Of a stretch of DNA of 64,000 nt, positions 59,125 to 64,000 are shown in pieces. Position numbers and translations under genes: made by a program. Every line of letters starts with the position of its first letter. The stretch's first letter is position 1. Source of the stretch: Pseudomonas bubulae (GTDB taxonomy: Bacteria; Pseudomonadota; Gammaproteobacteria; Pseudomonadales; Pseudomonadaceae). The stretch covers positions 4,439,001 to 4,503,000 of the forward strand of contig NZ_CP146077.1 of NCBI RefSeq assembly GCF_037023725.1, in the 5' to 3' direction. Under the pieces are notes generated by a model. The model did no database searches. It was not told where the DNA came from and worked only from the letters and a program-made list of their open reading frames with translations.

Positions 59125-60477
59125 TTAAACCACCAACGACAGCAGCAGAATAAAGATCAAACCTACAACCGAGAGGATGGTTTCCATCGCGGTCCAGGTC
59201 TTGAAGGTTTCAGCCACGGTCATATTGAAGTACTGCTTCACCAGCCAGAAACCTGCGTCGTTGACGTGAGACAGGATCAACGAGCCTGCGCCGGTTGCCA
59301 ATACCAGCAGCTCACGGTTCACACCCGGAATCATGTCCACCACCGGCAACACAATCCCCGCCCCGGTAATGGTCGCTACGGTCGCAGAACCCGTCGCGAT
59401 ACGAATCACTGCAGCCACCAGCCAGGCCAGCAAAATCGGCGAAATTTGCGCGTTTACCGCCATATGGCCGATCACGTCACCCACACCGCTGGCTACCAGC
59501 ATCTGCTTGAAACCGCCGCCCGCACCAATGATCAGAATGATCGCTGCGGTAGGAGCCAGGCTCGCGTCCAGCAGCTTGAGGATGCGTTTGGAGTCGATAC
59601 CCTGGCGGGCGCCAAAGGTGTACAGCGCCAGCAGCAATGCCAGCAACAGCGCACTGATCGGGTGGCCGATCATGTCCATCCACACACGGAAGAAGTTGCC
59701 ATCGGGCAGCGCCACGTCGGCGAACGTCTTGAGCAGCATCAGGAATACCGGCAACAGCACGGTGATCAGGGTGATGGAAAAACTCGGCAAGGTGCTGGAT
59801 TCCGGCTCACTGGCCAGTTGATCCATGAGGTCCTGGGATGCATGGCCCGGGATGTACTTGGCGATAAACGTACCGTAAATCGGTCCGGCAATGATCGCGG
59901 TAGGCAGAGCAACAATCAGGCCGTACAGAATGGTCTTGCCGATGTCGGCACCAAACACGCCAATGGCCAGCAGCGGGCCCGGGTGCGGCGGTACCAGCCC
60001 GTGAACAGCCGACAAGCCGGCGAGCAGCGGGATACCGATCTTGATGATCGACACGCCAGTACGTCGCGCAACGATAAACACCAGCGGAATCAGCAGTACA
60101 AAGCCGATTTCGAAGAACAATGGAATACCGACCAGAAAGGCGGCAAACATCATTGCCCACTGCACCTTGTCCTTGCCGAAGGCACGGATCAGGGTACGGG
60201 CGATCTGGTCAGCACCACCGGAGTCGGCCATCATTTTGCCAAGCATGGTGCCCAGCGCCAGGATGATCCCGACAAAGCCCAACACGCCGCCAAAACCATC
60301 CTGGAACGACTTGATGATCAGGTTGGCAGGCATGCCGGCCGTCAGCCCCAGAAACGCAGAGGCGATGATCAAGGCAATAAAGGGGTGCAGTTTGAATCGG
60401 GTGATCAGTACGATCAGGCCGATAATGGTCACCACTGCATCAAGCAGCAGAAACGTATTATGGGACATGCCTAGCAT
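59125..60477 (-). CDS. gntP: Gluconate permease, GntP family
   Basis: A 450-residue inner-membrane gluconate:H+ symporter. MLGMSHNTFLLLDAVVTIIG and IGLIVLITRFKLHPFIALIIASAFLGLTAGMPANL, GGVLGFVGIILALGTMLGKMMADSGGADQIARTL and GGGFKQMLVASGVG are typical of GntP/GntU. AGGAGA lies six bases before the ATG at 60477; an ATG at 60468 is a possible alternative. A GntR-type palindrome lies 58 bp upstream. Works with GntK. Confidence 0.95.
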   Translation of the reverse strand: MLGMSHNTFLLLDAVVTIIGLIVLITRFKLHPFIALIIASAFLGLTAGMPANLIIKSFQDGFGGVLGFVGIILALGTMLGKMMADSGGADQIARTLIRAFGKDKVQWAMMFAAFLVGIPLFFEIGFVLLIPLVFIVARRTGVSIIKIGIPLLAGLSAVHGLVPPHPGPLLAIGVFGADIGKTILYGLIVALPTAIIAGPIYGTFIAKYIPGHASQDLMDQLASEPESSTLPSFSITLITVLLPVFLMLLKTFADVALPDGNFFRVWMDMIGHPISALLLALLLALYTFGARQGIDSKRILKLLDASLAPTAAIILIIGAGGGFKQMLVASGVGDVIGHMAVNAQISPILLAWLVAAVIRIATGSATVATITGAGIVLPVVDMIPGVNRELLVLATGAGSLILSHVNDAGFWLVKQYFNMTVAETFKTWTAMETILSVVGLIFILLLSLVV

Positions 60478-60534
60478 GGGGCGTCTCCTGCCTTTTTGTT
60501 GTTATCAAGTACGGGGGTGCAGCTACAGCCGAGG

Positions 60535-60550
60535 CAGATAGCGCTATCTG
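60535..60550. promoter_or_regulatory. GntR-type operator upstream of gntP
   Basis: CAGATAGCGCTATCTG is a perfect 16-bp palindrome centred on AGCGCT. Pseudomonas GntR sites include TAGCGCT (from memory). Confidence 0.65.
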
Positions 60551-60562
60551 TTTGAAACAACA

Positions 60563-61096
60563 TCATGAAGTTGCCATTACCGTCTGCTCGCACCACCAGT
60601 CTCGGGCGGCGCTTGCTAATTGCTTAACGTTCATCTGGGCTGCATTCAGAGTCAGCACCAAGGATTCATTGGTCGGTGATTCAAGCGCAGCGAACTGGCT
60701 GTCGATCAGGGTCTTGGGCATAAAGTGCCCCGGACGATCGGCCACCCGGGCAGCCGCCACCTCAGGGGTCAGCTCCAGAAACACAAAACCCAGACCATCT
60801 ACCGCACTGCGTAAACGCTCGCGATAACGCAGCTTGAGTGCCGAACAGGTCAGCACCGGGCGCTGACCACTGGCAACCGCACGACGCAATTCGTCGCACA
60901 GGCTGTCAAGCCAGCCGGCACGGTCTTCATCGGTCAGGGGAATACCGGCACTCATCTTGGCAATGTTGGCCGCCGGGTGAAACGCATCGCCTTCAATCGG
61001 GGTCGCGCCATTGAGCTGGCACAATGCCTGGCTAACGCTGGATTTGCCGCAGCCGGCAACACCCATGATGACCAGAGCAGTGATAGGTTGACTCAT
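60563..61096 (-). CDS. gntK: Gluconokinase GntK
   Basis: A 177-residue gluconate kinase giving 6-phosphogluconate for the Entner-Doudoroff route. The P-loop is GVAGCGKSSVSQ (residues 12-23), with GATPIEGDAFHP and LTDEDRAGWLDSL following. ATG at 61096 (GAGGTG upstream) gives the standard length; the longer frame to 61156 has no support. It is the gene upstream of gntP with an 85-bp gap holding an operator. Confidence 0.95.
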   Translation of the reverse strand: MSQPITALVIMGVAGCGKSSVSQALCQLNGATPIEGDAFHPAANIAKMSAGIPLTDEDRAGWLDSLCDELRRAVASGQRPVLTCSALKLRYRERLRSAVDGLGFVFLELTPEVAAARVADRPGHFMPKTLIDSQFAALESPTNESLVLTLNAAQMNVKQLASAARDWWCEQTVMATS

Positions 61097-61112
61097 GAAA
61101 CACCTCAGTCCG

Positions 61113-61128
61113 TAGACAGCGCTGTCTT
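61113..61128. promoter_or_regulatory. GntR-type operator upstream of gntK
   Basis: AGACAGCGCTGTCT is a perfect 14-bp palindrome with the same AGCGCT core as the gntP site, 17 bp before the gntK start. Confidence 0.62.
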
Positions 61129-61275
61129 TGTTCATGCGTTCAATACTTGAAAGCAAAGCACAAAGCTTAGGCTACCGACGTCTATTTCTCATTTTTATGG
61201 GGAGACGCGGAGACGCTCTCGACATACAAAGCTGGGGTAACTGATTTACACGCAATCAGGCAATTGCGGGTCCGC

Positions 61276-61293
61276 CAGGACAGCGCTACCTTA
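61276..61293. promoter_or_regulatory. GntR-type operator upstream of gntR
   Basis: AGGACAGCGCTACCTT is an imperfect dyad on the same AGCGCT core, about 35 bp before the gntR start, suggesting autoregulation. The gap 61097-61325 otherwise has no gene. Confidence 0.5.
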
Positions 61294-61325
61294 GTGACTT
61301 GTTTTTTGTTTGGCAAGCCGCCCTG

Positions 61326-62357
61326 ATGACCACCTCCAAAAACGATAAAAACACCCGGACCACGGGTCGCCCCACCCTTAACGAAGTTGCCCGCCTTGCG
61401 GGGGTCAGCCCCATCACCGCCTCGCGAGCCCTGCGCGGTATCAGCAGCGTTGCCACGGAGCTGGCCGAAAAGGTCCGTGTTGCTGCCGACGAGCTGAACT
61501 ATGTGGTCAATCCCGCCGCCCGCGCGCTAGCTTCGGCGCAGAGTCATTCTGTCGTGGTGCTGGTACCTTCGCTGTCCAACCTGCTTTTTATAGACACCCT
61601 CGAAGCCATCCATGACGTGTTGCGCCCCCGTGGCTTTGAAGTATTGATCGGCAACTTCCACTATTCCCGTGACGAAGAAGAAAATTTGCTGCGCAACTAT
61701 ATGGCCTACCAACCCCGAGGCCTGCTGCTGACCGGTTTTGATCGTTCGGAAAGCTCACGGCGGATGATCGAGACCAGCAATGTACCCTGCGTGTACATGA
61801 TGGAGCTGGATGCCGCCGAGGGCTTGAACTGCGTCGGCTTTTCACAGCTGCAGGCCGGTGAAACAGCTGCCCGGCACTTGATCTCCCGTGGCCGCAGACA
61901 TCTGGCCTATATCGGCGCCCAGCTCGATCAACGCACGTTGCTGCGCGGTGAGGGTTATCGCCGCACTTTGCAGGAAGCCGGACTGTACAACCCTGATCTT
62001 GAAGTACTGACGCCACGTCCGTCTTCGGTTGGCCTGGGGGGCGAATTGTTCCTGCAATTGCTCGCCAGCCATCCACAAGTGGATGCGATCTTTTTCGGCA
62101 ACGACGACCTGGCCCAGGGCGCCTTGCTTGAGGCTGCACGCATCGGCATCAAAATCCCGGAGCAAATCGCCGTACTGGGCTTTAACGACCTCCCGTCTTC
62201 AGAGTTTATGGTGCCTCGCCTGAGCAGTATTCGTACGCCCCGGGAAGCCATTGGCCGTCGCGCAGCCGAGCAGATGCTGACACTGATGGCAGGCAATAAA
62301 GTTGCCAACCCTGTTCAGGACATGGGCTTTGAACTCATGGTGCGTGAAAGCAGTTAA
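61326..62357 (+). CDS. gntR: GntR, LacI-family gluconate repressor
   Basis: A 343-residue LacI/GalR-type repressor from the ATG at 61326. The helix-turn-helix PTLNEVARLAGVSPITASRALRG (about residues 15-37) is followed by the hinge LNYVVNPAARALA and a periplasmic-binding-like domain. It is divergent from gntK, and three matching AGCGCT palindromes precede gntP, gntK and gntR, so it very likely controls all three, releasing on gluconate or 6-phosphogluconate. Identification by family and neighbourhood. Confidence 0.93.
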   Translation: MTTSKNDKNTRTTGRPTLNEVARLAGVSPITASRALRGISSVATELAEKVRVAADELNYVVNPAARALASAQSHSVVVLVPSLSNLLFIDTLEAIHDVLRPRGFEVLIGNFHYSRDEEENLLRNYMAYQPRGLLLTGFDRSESSRRMIETSNVPCVYMMELDAAEGLNCVGFSQLQAGETAARHLISRGRRHLAYIGAQLDQRTLLRGEGYRRTLQEAGLYNPDLEVLTPRPSSVGLGGELFLQLLASHPQVDAIFFGNDDLAQGALLEAARIGIKIPEQIAVLGFNDLPSSEFMVPRLSSIRTPREAIGRRAAEQMLTLMAGNKVANPVQDMGFELMVRESS

Positions 62358-62391
62358 AGCCCCTCACCCTCATCATGTACACAGTACAGCT

Positions 62392-63711
62392 TTAATGCAG
62401 TTGCAACGTCGAGTTGAACTGGCTGATGGCATCGACCACATGCCGGGAGCCTTGCTGGATTTCCAGAATCGCTTCCCCGGCCTCATTTGCCAGCTCAACA
62501 CCAAGCCCTGTGCGGCTAAGGCTCGACTGCATGCTGGTCACAGCGCTCAGCGACAGATCATGATTTCGACGCACCACTTCGACAATTTCCAGGGTGGCAG
62601 CACTGGTGCGCGCCGCAAGGCTTCTGACCTCATCGGCCACCACGGCAAAGCCGCGCCCGTGCTCCCCCGCCCGCGCTGCCTCGATCGCGGCATTGAGCGC
62701 CAGTAAATTGGTTTGATCCGCAATACCACGAATGGTCTGCACGATCTTGCCGATACTGTCCGACTGTTTGCTTACCGCATCAATGCTCTGCGCTGCTTCA
62801 TTAAGGTCTTTGGAAATGGCCTCGATGATTTGCACGGTTTGCTGCACCACCTGCGAGCCCTTCTGCGCGCAGGCATCGTTTTGCACCGAAGTGCTGTGGG
62901 CCGATTCGGCGGCAGTCTGCAGGTTGGTGACCTGAGCAGTGATATCACTGGCGAATTTCACCACTTTGTACAGGCGCCCCCTGGCATCGAAGATGGGGTT
63001 ATAGGAGGCCTCGAGAAACACCGTATGACCGTGTTTGTCGACCCGCTCAAATCGTCTGGAATGGTACTCGCCGCGATTGAGCGAGGCCCAGAAAGCCTTG
63101 TAGCCGGCTGACTCGGCCTCGCTTCGACGACAGAACATGCCGTGATGCTGGCCGACAATTTCGCTCAGCGAGTAATGCATGGTGTCGAGGAAGTTCTGGT
63201 TGGCATTGATTACCCGCCCATCCGGTGAAAACTCGATCACCGCCATCGACCGGCTCAGGGCGTTTACGATGCTCTGGGTTTCGTGTTCTTTATTGATTCG
63301 ATCTGTGACATCCGAAGCCACCTTGATGACACGCACAACGTGCTGGTCAGCGCCGACGATGGGCATGTAACTGGCTTCCAGCCACACCTCACGCCCCGCC
63401 TTGTCGAGCCGTGAAAAGGTGCCGCTCAAAGGTTCGCCTCGGGCCAGGTCCCGCCAGAAATTGTTGTACTCACTGGATTTAACGTAAGCCGCTTCGCAAA
63501 ATAGCCGATGGTGCTTGCCCCGAATCTCGTCAGCGGAATAACCCACAACCCGACAAAAATTCTCGTTGGCATCCAGAATGGTGCCGTCAGGGGCGAACTC
63601 AATAATTGCCATGGAACGGCTGATAGCCTGCACTTTAGCGGCCATGTCATTTAATAAGCCGCTAAGACGTTGATTTTCGAGCAGATCGGCTTTGCGATGC
63701 GAATTAAACAT
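62392..63711 (-). CDS. bdlA: Soluble PAS-PAS chemoreceptor, BdlA-like
   Basis: A 439-residue cytoplasmic methyl-accepting protein. Two PAS domains (about residues 24-145 and 150-265) share the pattern [22 protein letters not shown] and [22 protein letters not shown]. The C-terminal signalling hairpin is [38 protein letters not shown]. Size and the absence of membrane segments match BdlA of P. aeruginosa, which is needed for biofilm dispersal in response to nutrients and c-di-GMP. AGGG lies before the ATG at 63711. The C-terminal end lacks a CheR tether. Ligand unknown. Confidence 0.87.
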   Translation of the reverse strand: MFNSHRKADLLENQRLSGLLNDMAAKVQAISRSMAIIEFAPDGTILDANENFCRVVGYSADEIRGKHHRLFCEAAYVKSSEYNNFWRDLARGEPLSGTFSRLDKAGREVWLEASYMPIVGADQHVVRVIKVASDVTDRINKEHETQSIVNALSRSMAVIEFSPDGRVINANQNFLDTMHYSLSEIVGQHHGMFCRRSEAESAGYKAFWASLNRGEYHSRRFERVDKHGHTVFLEASYNPIFDARGRLYKVVKFASDITAQVTNLQTAAESAHSTSVQNDACAQKGSQVVQQTVQIIEAISKDLNEAAQSIDAVSKQSDSIGKIVQTIRGIADQTNLLALNAAIEAARAGEHGRGFAVVADEVRSLAARTSAATLEIVEVVRRNHDLSLSAVTSMQSSLSRTGLGVELANEAGEAILEIQQGSRHVVDAISQFNSTLQLH

Positions 63712-63960
63712 GGCTCAATCCCTGGAGGTGCTGTCTATTGATAATTCAAAAGTTTCAAGACGCAGCCAATCAGCTGGGTATCTCACTCTTAACGTTAGAG
63801 CTGTACGCACTTCGAGGGTTTGAGCACTTATGGCTACGACCCCGTAAACATGGAGCATAGCTAGCCAAATGACGCGCGCAAGCAAATGGCCATCAACCTG
63901 CGACGGAACGCTCACGCTTTAAAAATTTACCAAATGGATGATGCAGTATTAAAAGTGACA

Positions 63961-63980
63961 GGGCCCCGAGGAGCGGGCCC
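63961..63980. terminator. GC-rich hairpin at right edge
   Basis: GGGCCC arms around a short loop (GGGCCCCGAGGAGCGGGCCC). Read on the minus strand it is followed by TGTCACTTTT and could terminate a gene entering from the right. The gap 63712-63960 shows no gene. Confidence 0.4.
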
Positions 63981-64000
63981 CGGTAAATCCACTTAATGAC

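Overview
The window reads as chromosome of a Pseudomonas of the fluorescens lineage. The evidence is AmrZ, an RsmA/CsrA gene beside lysC-alaS, the aot-argR-aru arginine locus, a BdlA-type receptor, a type II lumazine synthase behind an FMN riboswitch, and many REP/REPIN palindromes with a REP-associated transposase. A methanethiol S-methyltransferase (MddA)-like gene hints at the fragi/psychrophila/deceptionensis group; that placement is inference. No prophage, integron, CRISPR array or complete insertion sequence is seen.

Layout: (1) 1-0.8 kb, 3'-truncated RAYT transposase gene and a 130-bp-period REP array. (2) 0.8-11.6 kb, a sugar-acid catabolic cluster: MFS permease, LysR regulator, then a rightward set of SDR, FAH-family hydrolase, DenD-like dehydrogenase, second MFS permease, beta-hydroxyacid dehydrogenase, IlvD/EDD-type aldonate dehydratase and a second FAH-fold enzyme. 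Two ATAAC-N5-GTTAT boxes flank the regulator. (3) 11.6-15.8 kb, tRNA-Arg(CCU), a sigma-54 promoter with two small membrane-protein genes, amrZ, mgtE, four tandem tRNA-Arg(ACG) genes and tRNA-Ser(GCU). (4) 15.8-22.3 kb, rsmA/csrA, lysC, alaS, ltaE, FMN riboswitch and ribH2. (5) 22.4-23.9 kb, an RTX-like protein with a C-terminal M91-type metallopeptidase domain. (6) 23.9-42.5 kb, arginine uptake and the AST (succinyltransferase) pathway (aotJQMOP-argR, aruCFGDB, a small protein, aruE), interrupted by a 1707-residue LRR protein with a NEL-type E3 ligase motif. (7) 43-47.9 kb, acsA, two small secreted-protein genes and nrdB. (8) 47.9-57.7 kb, an accessory-like mixture: glycosyltransferase-like gene, LexA box with an HTH gene, MBL hydrolase, MASE2-GGDEF cyclase, glpQ, PepSY protein, GAF histidine kinase, mddA, GNAT and GyrI-like genes. 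(9) 57.8-64 kb, an alaC-type aminotransferase, gntP, gntK and gntR with three shared palindromes, and a BdlA-like receptor.

How the genes work together: extracellular arginine is imported by AotJQMP under ArgR and degraded by AruF/G, B, C, D and E to glutamate and succinate; probable ArgR half-sites precede both aotJ and aruC. The first cluster would import an aldonate or deoxy-sugar acid, dehydrate it to a 2-keto-3-deoxy acid and cleave or dehydrate that through two FAH-fold enzymes; its substrate is not evident from sequence. The gnt genes form a local gluconate regulon. The most interesting items are the dual-route sugar-acid cluster with its candidate operators, the sigma-54-driven small-protein pair, the two effector-like proteins, the LexA-box HTH gene, and the 13-residue-repeat secreted protein. 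All identifications come from reading the sequence; no database search was run.
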